Of a stretch of 64,000 nt of DNA, positions 1-9,199 are shown piece after piece (position 1 is the stretch's first letter; the number at the start of each line of letters is the position of its first letter). Under the pieces are notes generated by a model that ran no database searches, was not told where the DNA came from, and saw only the letters and a list, made by a program, of their open reading frames with translations. The position numbers and the translations under genes are program-made. Source of the DNA: UBA4292 sp002395865 (lineage in GTDB: Bacteria; Bacillota; Clostridia; Lachnospirales; Lachnospiraceae). Location of the stretch: NCBI GenBank assembly GCA_946533395.1, contig CAMNBU010000009.1, forward strand, positions 1 to 64,000. Direction: 5' to 3'.

Positions 1-199
1 CCACCGGCTTATTGCCGGCCATCTGAAGTCTCTTCATAAGGCACAGCGCCATGAAATGCCCCACATGGAGACTGTCCGCCGTAGGGTCGAAGCCGATGTA
101 GAACACCGCCTTTCCATTATTGATAAGCTCTCTTATCTCCTTCTCGTCGGTAACCTGTGCTATAAGGCCTCTGGCCTGAAGCTCTTCGTAAATCTGCAT
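1..199 (-). CDS. tyrS: Tyrosyl-tRNA synthetase, N-terminal part (cut by window edge)
   Basis: Charges tRNA-Tyr with tyrosine in the cytoplasm. Only the first 66 codons lie in the window. The translation starts MQIYEELQARG and carries the class I aminoacyl-tRNA synthetase HIGH-type motif as HVGH, preceded by YIGFDPTADSLHVGH, which is typical of TyrS. The ATG at 197-199 has a GGAGGA ribosome binding site at 203-208. It follows the DUF3899-like gene by 17 bp and so probably sits at the end of the opp transcript. No T-box leader is visible directly upstream, which would be expected if it had its own regulated transcript. Confidence 0.93.
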   Translation of the reverse strand, partial: MQIYEELQARGLIAQVTDEKEIRELINNGKAVFYIGFDPTADSLHVGHFMALCLMKRLQMAGNKPV

Positions 200-216
200 A
201 TAATCCTCCAAATGGT

Positions 217-603
217 CTATATAGTAAAAATCAAAAATACAATCGACAGCGCAAGAAATACCGCACCGACAATGAGCTGCGGCTTCGCGCTCTTCCTTCC
301 GGCCATCTTCTTATCCTGCCACTCCTTAAATCCGCCCTTCCCGTCATCGGTCCTGGCCCCCGGGTAGTGGTTGAAAAACGTGCTGCTTATCCCGTAGCTC
401 ATGACATCGAACGCGCCGCCGTTTTTTATAAGTCGCAGCACGCCGAAGCCGCCGACCAAGGCCGCCGCGGTAAATGCTCCGTCGCAGGCTGCCGTCACAA
501 GCGGTCTGTCGGCATTCAGGCCTATGAAAACGACCCCAAGACACACCGCAAGGCCGAACACTCCGGCCAGGATATATGGTTTTATGACTGATCCATCCTT
601 CAT
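217..603 (-). CDS. Small membrane protein, DUF3899-like
   Basis: 128-residue protein of unknown function. Two hydrophobic segments near the N-terminus (about 8-28 and 40-58) and one at the C-terminus (about 108-127) predict an integral membrane protein. The central motif with GGAFDVMSYGISSTFF and a hydrophilic loop rich in Lys/Arg resembles the DUF3899 family, whose function is not known. It begins 4 bp after the oppF stop codon and ends 17 bp before tyrS, so it is probably translated from the opp transcript. The Shine-Dalgarno sequence is weak (GAGAAG inside the oppF end), suggesting translational coupling. Confidence 0.75.
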   Translation of the reverse strand: MKDGSVIKPYILAGVFGLAVCLGVVFIGLNADRPLVTAACDGAFTAAALVGGFGVLRLIKNGGAFDVMSYGISSTFFNHYPGARTDDGKGGFKEWQDKKMAGRKSAKPQLIVGAVFLALSIVFLIFTI

Positions 604-607
604 ACGG

Positions 608-1693
608 CTATTTCTTCTCAGCCTCGAGCTGCTGCATTATCCTGTCATACTCCGCCTGGTTGCACTGAACGAAATGTCCGGGGCTCACCTCGCGGAAGCT
701 GGGCTTATCGACAGAATAATCGTGCTCTGCGAGAGGGTTGTACACCACTCTCTTCCTCTGCTTCTCGAATACCGGGTCCGGTCTGGGGATAGCCGACAGA
801 AGCGATCTGGTGTAGGGGTGGAATGGATGCGCGAAAAGCTCATCCGAGGGCGCAAGCTCCACCATCTTGCCGAAATACATAACGCCTATGCGGTCCGAGA
901 AATACTTTACGACCGAGAGATCGTGCGCAACGAACATGATGGTCAGACCGAACTTGTCGCGCAGATCGTTCAGCATGTTAATGACCTGTGCCTGAATGGA
1001 CACGTCAAGCGCGGACACGGGCTCGTCGGCAATGATGAGCTCGGGCTGCATGATAACGGATCTCGCGATACCGATACGCTGTCTCTGGCCGCCGGAGAAC
1101 TCGTGCGGATAGCGGCTCGCGTGCTCTCTCACGAGACCCACGAGTTCAAGCATTTGTCCGACCTTATCGTCGATGACCTTCTTGTCCTTCTCTCCCTTTA
1201 TGATGAGTCCCTCGGCTATGATCTCGCGAACCGTCATACGGGGATCGAGGGAAGCGACAGGATCCTGAAAGATCATCTGGATTCCTGTCACGAGCTCCTT
1301 GTGCTTGCCCGCGTACTTGTGATCCTTCTGAGCTTCCTTTATCGCCTTCCTGTTCTCCTCTATGATGCGGTTTCTCTCCTCCTCGGAAAGGCTCGCATCC
1401 TTTTTCGCGGCCTTGATGGCCTCCTTATAGCTTCCGGTGCCTGCGCAGATGCGCCGGCCCTTGAAATAAACGCTGCCGGAAGTGATATCGTAGAGTCTTA
1501 TAATGGATCTTCCCGTGGTGGTCTTGCCGCAGCCCGACTCACCTACGAGTCCGAATACCTCGCCCTTTTTGATGTCGAAGCTGACATCGTCTACGGCCTT
1601 CGTCACGAGGGAGCCCGCGCGGAAATACTGGCAGAGGTGTTCAACTCTCAGAAGCTGTTCCTCTCCGGAAGCTACATATGGTTCACTGCTCAT
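608..1693 (-). CDS. oppF: Oligopeptide ABC transporter ATP-binding protein OppF
   Basis: Second ATPase of the peptide importer, on the cytoplasmic face. In the 361 residues: Walker A GESGCGKTT at about 51-59, Q-loop IFQDP at 141-145, signature FSGGQRQRIG at about 199-208, Walker B LIIADEP at 219-225 and the AHDLS H-loop. A Lys/Glu-rich helical insertion of about 50 residues (roughly 85-137) lies between Walker A and the Q-loop. The C-terminal oligopeptide-family domain keeps VSPGHFVQC but only this one of the usual cysteines. The start overlaps the oppD end by 11 bp. Confidence 0.95.
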   Translation of the reverse strand: MSSEPYVASGEEQLLRVEHLCQYFRAGSLVTKAVDDVSFDIKKGEVFGLVGESGCGKTTTGRSIIRLYDITSGSVYFKGRRICAGTGSYKEAIKAAKKDASLSEEERNRIIEENRKAIKEAQKDHKYAGKHKELVTGIQMIFQDPVASLDPRMTVREIIAEGLIIKGEKDKKVIDDKVGQMLELVGLVREHASRYPHEFSGGQRQRIGIARSVIMQPELIIADEPVSALDVSIQAQVINMLNDLRDKFGLTIMFVAHDLSVVKYFSDRIGVMYFGKMVELAPSDELFAHPFHPYTRSLLSAIPRPDPVFEKQRKRVVYNPLAEHDYSVDKPSFREVSPGHFVQCNQAEYDRIMQQLEAEKK

Positions 1694-3800
1694 TTCCGGC
1701 CTCCTCCTTTGCCTGCTTCTTCATGCGCGCGATCCTGTCCTCTATGATCTTAGGCCTCTCGACCTTCGGTGCGTCGGGATGCAGCAGCCATGTGGCCGCG
1801 TAATGGGTATCCGATACCTTGAACATGGGCGGCTGCTGCTCGAAATCGATCTGCATCGCGTACTTGTTTCTGGGTGCAAACGCGTCGCCCTTGGGCGGGT
1901 AGATCATGTTGGGCGGTGTGCCTGGGATAGCCTCGAGCCTCTCGTTCGTGTCGAGGTCGGGCATGGATGATAACAGCGCCCATGTGTAAGGGTGAGCAGC
2001 CTCATAGAAGATATCCTCCGTGGTACCGTACTCCACGATCTTGCCTGCGTACATGACTGCCACGCGGTCAGCCATATTTGCGACCACGCCGAGGTCATGT
2101 GTTATAAATATGATCGAGAGCTGTCTCTCGTTCTTGATCTTGTTGATGAGCTCAAGTATCTGCGCCTGGATGGTAACATCGAGCGCGGTAGTGGGCTCGT
2201 CGCATATGAGTATGTCGGGGTTCGCGGCGAGAGCTATGGCGATGACTATACGCTGTCTCATACCGCCCGAGAACTCGAACGGATACTGATAGAAGCGCTT
2301 GTGAGGCTCCGCGATACCTACCTCCGCCATAAGACGGATGGCCTTCTCTCTTGCGGACCTCTTCGTCACCTTCTCTATGCTGCCGGCAGCCATCTCGAAG
2401 AGATATGCCACGGCACCGTTCGCGCTCTTTTTAAAATCCTTCTTGCCGTACTCCGAAGTGAGCTGCTCCAGGTGCTCCTTCAGTCTGGAAATGATTCGGA
2501 GAATGTTGTTCTGTACTACCTGCGGATCCACTACGGCGGCATCTGCCAGCTCCCAGCCGGACTTATTGCCCTTCTTCATAGCACGGTCGTACTTCTTCTT
2601 CTCCTTCTTATATGCGGCAAGAGCCTTGTCGTTGTTCTTAAGTGTTCGGTAGTAATGTACTATCTCACCCTTTATTCCGCTTGAGAAGGAGTAGATCAGG
2701 CTGTCTCGCTTGACTGCAAGTACATCCTTGGTCTTCTCCACTGCAGCGCTCATGAGAGCCGCCTTCTCGTCGCAGGCCTTTTTGTCCTTCATATCGCCGG
2801 AGAAGAACTCATATCCATCTGCCAGAACGGAGATGGCATCCTTCATAGCTGAATTGGCCGCGTCCGCGGTCATCTTCTGTGTCTTCTCGATATCCTTCAG
2901 GAAGCTCTCGTGGAACTTCTTGTAGGACTCGTTCGGATAGAGCTCGCCGAAGCTGAGCTCCCTGAAATCGGGCTCCTTCTTATCCAGCGCCTCCTTCAGT
3001 ATATCCCTGATAGCGTACAGGCTCTTTAAGCTGGCGTCGTACTCGCCCACCTTGAGCTCTCTTCGGAAATCCTCCGAAAGAGCGCTGTAGGCCTTCGTGA
3101 GTTCCTCTGCCCTGTCGCTTACGACATATGGCTGCTTTGCCCTCGAGCACTCCCTCACGATATCATTTACCCTGAAGCTTGCGCCCTTTCCGGGAGCCTT
3201 CTTCTCGAGCTCGAAGATGATGATGTCAGCGTCCGAAAGCGCCTCCTGCGCGGCCTCGTGGGCCGTGTTGAAGCTCTTTCTCATGGCTGTGAGGTGTCCG
3301 ATGACGCGGTCGAACTTGTTCACCTGCTCGGACACGCCCGACTCGCCCTTATCGGGCAGAGCGGTGACCATGTTCTTTCTGAGAAGCGAAAGATACTTCT
3401 TATACTTCTTTTTGTTATCCTTTCTGCGGACCTTGCCCTTAAGGAGCATGGCCTCTGTCAGCTGCTTGCCGATCTTTACGATCGGGTTCAGGCTGGACAT
3501 GGGATCCTGAAAGATCATGGCGATCCTGTCGCCCCTGATCTGGTGGAACTCGTCCTCCTTTATCTTCAGGAGGTCCTGGCCGTCATAGATGATCTCGCCG
3601 CCCTCTATGATGGAATTGCCCGCAAGAATACCGAGTATGGCCTTCGATGTAACTGATTTGCCCGAGCCCGACTCGCCCACGATGGCCAGAGTCTCGCCCT
3701 TATAAAGCGTAAAATCGATTCCGCGGACCGCCTGTACCTTACCGTTCGTGGTGCGGAAGGATATGCGCAGGTCATTGACCTGTAAACTGCTCTCTCTCAT
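1683..3800 (-). CDS. oppD: Oligopeptide ABC transporter ATP-binding protein OppD with a very large insertion
   Basis: First ATPase of the importer, about twice the usual length (705 residues against about 330). Walker A GESGSGKS is at 43-50 and the Q-loop MIFQDP at 95-100. About 365 residues of charged, Lys-rich, apparently helical sequence (roughly 122-485) follow before the canonical second half: FSGGMRQRIV at 510, Walker B ILICDEP and the THDLG H-loop. The reading frame is open throughout, so this is an in-frame insertion and not a fusion artefact. The C-terminal domain has lost the usual cysteines (GDAFAPRNKYAMQID where family members have GCPF..RC......C). ATGA overlap with oppC couples translation. 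Confidence 0.93.
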   Translation of the reverse strand: MRESSLQVNDLRISFRTTNGKVQAVRGIDFTLYKGETLAIVGESGSGKSVTSKAILGILAGNSIIEGGEIIYDGQDLLKIKEDEFHQIRGDRIAMIFQDPMSSLNPIVKIGKQLTEAMLLKGKVRRKDNKKKYKKYLSLLRKNMVTALPDKGESGVSEQVNKFDRVIGHLTAMRKSFNTAHEAAQEALSDADIIIFELEKKAPGKGASFRVNDIVRECSRAKQPYVVSDRAEELTKAYSALSEDFRRELKVGEYDASLKSLYAIRDILKEALDKKEPDFRELSFGELYPNESYKKFHESFLKDIEKTQKMTADAANSAMKDAISVLADGYEFFSGDMKDKKACDEKAALMSAAVEKTKDVLAVKRDSLIYSFSSGIKGEIVHYYRTLKNNDKALAAYKKEKKKYDRAMKKGNKSGWELADAAVVDPQVVQNNILRIISRLKEHLEQLTSEYGKKDFKKSANGAVAYLFEMAAGSIEKVTKRSAREKAIRLMAEVGIAEPHKRFYQYPFEFSGGMRQRIVIAIALAANPDILICDEPTTALDVTIQAQILELINKIKNERQLSIIFITHDLGVVANMADRVAVMYAGKIVEYGTTEDIFYEAAHPYTWALLSSMPDLDTNERLEAIPGTPPNMIYPPKGDAFAPRNKYAMQIDFEQQPPMFKVSDTHYAATWLLHPDAPKVERPKIIEDRIARMKKQAKEEAGNEQ

Positions 3801-5332
3801 TCGTCTACACCTCTCGTGGTAGGATTGAAGGCATCTCTCAGACCGTTACCGAAGAGGTTGAAGCAGATCATGAGAAGGCCTATGAAGATACTCGGCCAGA
3901 GCATCGTGTGCGGCGCTGTGGTGGCTGTTGAATTGCCCTGCGACAGAAGCGTACCGATGGTGGTTCCGGTAAATGACGACAGATCTACGACACCGAGATA
4001 TGTCATGGATGTCTCGGAGCCGATGACTCCCGGTATGATAAGCGCGCAGCTCGTGATGATGGTGCCTATCGCGTTCGGGAAGATGTGCTTGAACATAAGT
4101 CTCTTGTCGGAGGCGCCGAGCGTTCTTGCGGCCATGACGAATTCCTGCGACTTGAAACGGTAGAACTGTGTTCTGGTGAGAGACGATATACCTATCCAGC
4201 CCGTGAGCACGAAGGCGAACAGGAAGGAGGGAATGACGCCCACCTTCTGAGCCAGATGCAGCTGGAACAGCGTGGTGACAACGATGAAAGGAACACCCGC
4301 GAGTATATCGGTGATACGGTCGAGGGTCATATCGATCCTGCCGCCGTAGTAGCCCTGGATCGCGCCGTAGATGGTTCCGATGAACAGGTTGATGGCGGAT
4401 ACGATGACCGCAAATACGAGCGAGAATCTCGCGCCGACACCTATAGCGGAGAAGAGATCCATACCCATCAGCGTGGTGCCGAAGATGTAAATGGGCTCAT
4501 GTCCGAACAGGTACTGATAATAGTTGTAATAGCATACACGGCAGGTAACGGCACCGGACTTGCCCTGTGAGTACACATAGCTTCCGTCATCACCCGCGAT
4601 ACGAAGTGAATGGTACTCCACGCCCGCCTTGGATGCGTCTGTGGCATACATGGGTGTGAAATTACCCTGCTTGTCAAGCACTGCCGCGCCCTGCTTGTCC
4701 ACCTTGTACCAGATGTTGGGGTCGCTGCTTCCGTTGCCGGCCTTATCTGCCTGAACATAGGGGAAGATGACCTGAATACCGGTCTCGTTCTGCCACTGCT
4801 GTATCTTCTCGAACTCGTCGTAAGAGAAGGTACGATATACGACACCTACCGCATAGTAGGTATTGACCTTGATGTCGTATGTGTAGCGCTTCGTGAGCTT
4901 GCCGCGGACCTTCACCTCGGTCTCGTGGGTCTGAATGATGCCGAGAAGCGGATCGTAACCCGTCTCCACGGCGATGGCCTTCCATGCGTTCATGGCAGCC
5001 TCATTCTGTGAAGACAGAGTTCTGGGGCCGGAGAAGGTCTCGTTGCCGCTTTTGGCCAGCGCAGGAATGTACGCGGGCATCGAGACATACACCTTATCCG
5101 TATCCTTTACGGTATAGGGAGAAAACATCGGTGCAAATATCGCGAAAAGTACCAAAAACAGCAGTATCCACGCCGCCGCGACAGAGGAACGGTTCTTGGA
5201 GAACCTGATCATCGCGTCGGCGAAATAGCTTCTGGACTTGGTCTGTATCTCTTTATCTGAAAGCATTTTGTCTGCATTGACAAAAGCAAATTTTTCTTTG
5301 GGAATGTGTTCAAAATTATCCTTCGTACCCAT
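3797..5332 (-). CDS. oppC: Oligopeptide ABC transporter permease OppC with extracytoplasmic insertion
   Basis: Membrane permease of the peptide importer, 511 residues against about 300 in most relatives. An N-terminal cytoplasmic tail with KNRSSVAAAW precedes the first membrane segment (about 52-70). A hydrophilic stretch of about 190 residues (roughly 80-265) follows between the first and second membrane helices and would lie outside the membrane. The rest is the normal BPD-transport fold with the EAA-type loop around AARTLGASDKRLMFKHIFPN, which contacts the ATPases. The start codon overlaps the oppB stop (TAATG). Confidence 0.94.
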   Translation of the reverse strand: MGTKDNFEHIPKEKFAFVNADKMLSDKEIQTKSRSYFADAMIRFSKNRSSVAAAWILLFLVLFAIFAPMFSPYTVKDTDKVYVSMPAYIPALAKSGNETFSGPRTLSSQNEAAMNAWKAIAVETGYDPLLGIIQTHETEVKVRGKLTKRYTYDIKVNTYYAVGVVYRTFSYDEFEKIQQWQNETGIQVIFPYVQADKAGNGSSDPNIWYKVDKQGAAVLDKQGNFTPMYATDASKAGVEYHSLRIAGDDGSYVYSQGKSGAVTCRVCYYNYYQYLFGHEPIYIFGTTLMGMDLFSAIGVGARFSLVFAVIVSAINLFIGTIYGAIQGYYGGRIDMTLDRITDILAGVPFIVVTTLFQLHLAQKVGVIPSFLFAFVLTGWIGISSLTRTQFYRFKSQEFVMAARTLGASDKRLMFKHIFPNAIGTIITSCALIIPGVIGSETSMTYLGVVDLSSFTGTTIGTLLSQGNSTATTAPHTMLWPSIFIGLLMICFNLFGNGLRDAFNPTTRGVDE

Positions 5333-6285
5333 TATTTCTTAGCCCCCATTCTTATTCTGGGATCGATGAAGCCGTAGCTGATATCCACCACGAGATTGGC
5401 TGCGAGGCCTATGATCGTGTAGAAACAGGTGGACAGCATGAAGATGTTGTAGTCCAGACCGTTTATGGAATTCAGCGTCAGTGCACCGATGCCCGGGATG
5501 GAGAATATCCTCTCGATGATGAGAGAGCCGCCGATGATGCCGATGAACTCACCGATGATACTGGGTACTATGACCACGAAACAGTTCCTGAGGGCATGCC
5601 TCATGGTCGCCTGGGCCTTGGTAAGGCCCTTTGTTCTGGCCAGCAGCATGAACTCGCTTCCGAGGACCTCCACAAGCTCCGCTCTGGTGGTTCTGGTAAA
5701 GCCCGCGATGACTCCGAAGGACAGCGCCAGCACTGCCGGTATCATGCTCTTGAACATGGCAAGTGAGAACCAGTCATTTCCCGACTTCATGACAAACGGG
5801 AACCATTGGAGCTTATAGCAGAGAATATACTGTATGACAAAAGCGTAAACAAAGCTCGGCACCGAAATGACCACCATCGTCAGGGTCGACAGTGAATAGT
5901 CGATCCAGGTGTTTTTTTTCAGAGCCGCAAATATACCGAGGAGTATTCCTATCGGGATACTCAGAATGATAGAATAAAGATTGACTATAATTGTAGCCGG
6001 GAGCTTCTGTCTGAAGATGCTCCAGCACTCCTGTCCGAAATAAAGGTTCTCGGAAAGACCCCAGTCAAATTTAGTGATTACATTCTTCAGAAAGATGCCG
6101 AACTGCACCATCATTGGCTTGTTCAGACCCATGGCCTCACGCCGCATCATGACCACCGCCGTATGCGGATCAGAGGGCGGGAGCGTGGGAAGGGGCAGCA
6201 TTCTGATGAGCACAAAGCACATTAGAACGATGATGAAAAACACCACGAACATGTAAACTATTCTTTTGGCCGCATACTTCCACAT
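5332..6285 (-). CDS. oppB: Oligopeptide ABC transporter permease OppB
   Basis: Membrane permease partner of OppC, 317 residues starting MWKYAAKRIVYMFVV. The ATG at 6283-6285 is preferred over an upstream in-frame start because GGAGG lies at 6296-6300, just after the U-tract of the oppA/oppB hairpin. Several membrane helices and the EAA-type loop with LARTKGLTKAQATMRHALRN are visible. Length is normal, unlike OppC and OppD, so the insertions are confined to particular subunits. Confidence 0.95.
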   Translation of the reverse strand: MWKYAAKRIVYMFVVFFIIVLMCFVLIRMLPLPTLPPSDPHTAVVMMRREAMGLNKPMMVQFGIFLKNVITKFDWGLSENLYFGQECWSIFRQKLPATIIVNLYSIILSIPIGILLGIFAALKKNTWIDYSLSTLTMVVISVPSFVYAFVIQYILCYKLQWFPFVMKSGNDWFSLAMFKSMIPAVLALSFGVIAGFTRTTRAELVEVLGSEFMLLARTKGLTKAQATMRHALRNCFVVIVPSIIGEFIGIIGGSLIIERIFSIPGIGALTLNSINGLDYNIFMLSTCFYTIIGLAANLVVDISYGFIDPRIRMGAKK

Positions 6286-6313
6286 GTGCCTTATACCTCC
6301 AAAAAAGCACCGA

Positions 6314-6346
6314 AGAGCCCCGGAAGGCATAAAGCCTCCCGGAGCC
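6314..6346 (-). terminator. Hairpin between oppA and oppB (partial terminator)
   Basis: On the minus strand a strong stem-loop (arms around 6320-6328 and 6334-6343, with further pairing outside) is followed by six U at 6301-6306, directly before the oppB ribosome binding site. The position between the binding-protein gene and the permease genes suggests attenuation, making more OppA than membrane components. This is inference from position and form. Confidence 0.7.
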
Positions 6347-6383
6347 GTCAGTGACAGAACTTATATCTTTGTATTACATATCA

Positions 6384-8951
6384 TCAGTACTTGAGTGTAC
6401 CGCCCTGCTCCTTAACGTAAGCATCCCACTCTTCATCGCTGTAGTTGTACTTCAGGTAGTCGATGCCGCCGAAGCTCATTACAGGGTTGTACTCATCTAC
6501 AACGTAGAATGCCTTCTGGGAAAGAAGGAACATCTCACCGTCGGTGAGCATGGGGATGTAGTCGTATGTAGCAAGGATAGCCTTCTCGAAACCTGCGAGG
6601 ATCTGAAGCCTGGTCTCAGCATCAGCAACTCCGTAACCGAAGTTGTACTCCTTACCGTCTACAGAAACCGTCTTGCCGTTCAGGCAGTCAGACCACTGAT
6701 ACAGGCTCATAGTGATCTCCTCACCGTTAAGTGTAAGAGTCATGGGAACCTTTGTAGCGTCGAACCAGTTGCCGTCGTAAGCCATATCGGGATTTACGTA
6801 AACATCTGTTGTTCCGAAAGGATCCATAGCAGAGCCGTTCCAGCCTGCGAATGCGAAGTCCACGGTACCCTCTCTGAACTTGTCTGACCAGTCATTTCCG
6901 AGAGGAGCAGACTTAACTATCTTGACCTTTCCTTCAAAGCCTGTACCCTTGGTCACATCATTGAACTTCTCGTTCAGGTACTCAACGAGCTTGTTGGTAC
7001 GGTCAGTCTCTGAAGAAACTGAGTATGTAATGGTAACAGTCTGGTCTGATACGCCGTCGCCGTTCTCATCTGTGATGAAGCCTGCCTCAAGAGCCTCCTT
7101 GAAAGCGTCGTTGAAGAACTTCTTTGCAGCCTCGGGATCGTAACCTGTGATGGAATCAACAGCATCGTCAAGGCTTGCGAACTTGGAAACATCTACTGAA
7201 TAGAAATCGCAGAGAGCGAGCTTAGCCACGTCTGTGTCTCTGTAGTAAGCGCAGGTCTCGGGATCGTAGATGTTGGTCGTTCCGAGGAGACCGTAGCCGG
7301 GTACGTTGCTGGGGAACAGCGTATCGCACATGAGCTGCTTGTCAAATGTTACGGCAACAGCCTTTCTGAAGCTAGTGAGAGTCATACTCTCAAGGTCTGT
7401 AGTCTTCTTATCGAAATCAGCCGCAGCCTCTCTCTCCTCGATAACCGACTTATAGCCGTTGAAAATGAAGAAGAATACCGTCTGGCCGGGAGCGGTCTTT
7501 AAGAACTCGGAGTTCTTGTACTCTGAGAAGTCCTCAGACTGGAGGCCGTAGGTCATGAGCTGTCCTGAAAGGAACATATTCTTGGCTGTAGCGGTCTCTG
7601 TGATGACCTGAGTATCGATCTCGTCGGTCATGAACATATTGTAAGTCTCACCGTCAACAGGATCAACGTAGGTGTGATTGCCGTCCTTGTAACCGAACCA
7701 GCTGTCATTTCTTACGAAATGCATGGACTTGTCGAGCTGATAATCGCTTACCTTGTAAGGGCCGTAGGATACTGCCGTAGCGGCGTTTGTATCATATGTG
7801 CTTGACCATACGCTTCCGCTGGCCGTCTTCATTTCCTTCAGGTACTTATCGTACTCCTCGGGATCGATGAGCCAGAAGCTGTCCATGGCATAGATCTTCA
7901 GATAGAAGCCGTCGAGGCTGTTTCTGAATACGTATGTGAGCTTGTTGTCGCCTGATTTGAAGAGACCTACATTCGCAAAATCATATCCCGCCTCATAGTC
8001 TACAGACTCGATACCGGTATACGTGGAAGCGTATGCCTCATAGACCTGTCCGGGCGCAAGATAATTATCCCAAAGGTACTTTGCGGATACATAAGCCTCG
8101 GGATCACCCTCCTTAACCGCGGGGTCGCGCACCATGGTGTCATCCGTGATGGCGGCGTACTTCTTGCCGTTGGCTGCGCTTACGCCCCAGAAGCCGTCGA
8201 GGTCCACAAATACCTCATCATCCGTATGGCCATCGGCGATATATGCCTCATAATCGGTTCCGGCGTCGTCGAAGGACTTGAAATTGGCAACGCCCGCAAG
8301 AGCGTATTCCTTCGCATTCGCTATGGCGTATGTTCCATCATAAGCATCCGAAGCGCGGTAGTTGAGAAGCTTCGGGTCAAGGAGTCTCTTGAGCGACTCG
8401 ATATATGTATCCGGTGTGATCTTGTGGCCGTTGTCGAAGCACAGATCATCGCGAAGAGTTACCTCCCACGCGTAGCCGCTCTCAGCGCTCTCGGGGATGT
8501 TGTACTCGGGATGATCCTTCTTTACCTGTGCGGTAACGTCTACAGGTTCTCCGGTAGCCATCTCGGGGATGATAACGTATGCCGAATAATCCTCGCGTCC
8601 TGCGATGGGATGGCTCGCATCGTTGAATACCATCTTGTAGAGAGCCGATCTGGTGTAATCCTGAGGATATGCCTCATCGACTGTCTTATAGGTGTGGGGG
8701 TTCCAGTTTGATGACAGAGTGACCACCCTGTCATAATAGGTGTAGTGTCCCTCGGGAACTACGGGCTCGGGCTTGTCATCGCCGGACTTTGTCTCACCGC
8801 CGGGATTGTTGCTGTCGGCGGTAGTCTGAGTGTTGTCGCCGGTTCCGGCCGTGGTCTCTTTATTTTCGGTATTGGCCGAGCATGCAGACACGAGCATGGC
8901 TGCAGCGAGAGCTGCCGGAAGTACGCGCGATAGTTTACTGCGTCTTACCAT
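6384..8951 (-). CDS. oppA: Oligopeptide-binding lipoprotein OppA
   Basis: Substrate-binding protein of the importer, 855 residues, much longer than the usual 540-600. The start at 8949-8951 follows an AAGGAGG site (8959-8965) and gives a lipoprotein signal with lipobox VSAC, then a Thr/Gly/Asp-rich linker. The body has SBP_bac_5 features: FDNGHKITPDTYIESLKRLL, KMVFNDASH near the N-terminus and FRKAVAVTFDKQLM in the middle. Lipid-anchored outside the membrane, it should capture peptides for OppBCDF. Extra length is spread through the protein. First gene of the operon, with its own promoter. Confidence 0.95.
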   Translation of the reverse strand: MVRRSKLSRVLPAALAAAMLVSACSANTENKETTAGTGDNTQTTADSNNPGGETKSGDDKPEPVVPEGHYTYYDRVVTLSSNWNPHTYKTVDEAYPQDYTRSALYKMVFNDASHPIAGREDYSAYVIIPEMATGEPVDVTAQVKKDHPEYNIPESAESGYAWEVTLRDDLCFDNGHKITPDTYIESLKRLLDPKLLNYRASDAYDGTYAIANAKEYALAGVANFKSFDDAGTDYEAYIADGHTDDEVFVDLDGFWGVSAANGKKYAAITDDTMVRDPAVKEGDPEAYVSAKYLWDNYLAPGQVYEAYASTYTGIESVDYEAGYDFANVGLFKSGDNKLTYVFRNSLDGFYLKIYAMDSFWLIDPEEYDKYLKEMKTASGSVWSSTYDTNAATAVSYGPYKVSDYQLDKSMHFVRNDSWFGYKDGNHTYVDPVDGETYNMFMTDEIDTQVITETATAKNMFLSGQLMTYGLQSEDFSEYKNSEFLKTAPGQTVFFFIFNGYKSVIEEREAAADFDKKTTDLESMTLTSFRKAVAVTFDKQLMCDTLFPSNVPGYGLLGTTNIYDPETCAYYRDTDVAKLALCDFYSVDVSKFASLDDAVDSITGYDPEAAKKFFNDAFKEALEAGFITDENGDGVSDQTVTITYSVSSETDRTNKLVEYLNEKFNDVTKGTGFEGKVKIVKSAPLGNDWSDKFREGTVDFAFAGWNGSAMDPFGTTDVYVNPDMAYDGNWFDATKVPMTLTLNGEEITMSLYQWSDCLNGKTVSVDGKEYNFGYGVADAETRLQILAGFEKAILATYDYIPMLTDGEMFLLSQKAFYVVDEYNPVMSFGGIDYLKYNYSDEEWDAYVKEQGGTLKY

Positions 8952-9032
8952 AATATGCCTCCTTAAAGGTTGTTCATCCGTACTGCAACGGTAACACTTT
9001 AAAGCAGTACAGTATGAAATATAATGCAAGGT

Positions 9033-9060
9033 ATTATAACACATATTTCGTGTTTTGAAC
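9033..9060 (-). promoter_or_regulatory. Probable oppA promoter
   Basis: Minus-strand TATAAT at 9033-9038 is a perfect -10 box. The -35 is weak (TTCAAA or GTTCAA at 9054-9060, spacer 15-16). Surrounding sequence is very AT-rich. It lies about 80 bp upstream of the oppA start. Confidence 0.6.
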
Positions 9061-9121
9061 AGTAAAAAATGTTTTTTTGATAAAACTTTGTTAAAATTCA
9101 ACAAGTTTTATTTGTTTGCTA

Positions 9122-9163
9122 TAAAAAGATATTCCCCCAAGACAGCGGTCTTGAGGGAATTAT
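9122..9163 (-). terminator. Terminator after pfkA
   Basis: On the minus strand AATTCCCTCAAGAC pairs with GTCTTGGGGGAAT across a 4-nt loop, followed by CTTTTTATAG. Typical Rho-independent terminator for the pfkA transcript. Confidence 0.88.
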
Positions 9164-9199
9164 TAAAATCGCGAATTAACAAAACGACAAGCCTTCGCT

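Noticed and set aside
401..1747. A 448-codon open frame on the plus strand
   Set aside because: Antisense to oppF, which has all ABC ATPase motifs; no ribosome binding site or family match.
8952..9199. An extra gene between oppA and pfkA
   Set aside because: No open frame with a start signal; the gap holds only the oppA promoter and pfkA terminator.
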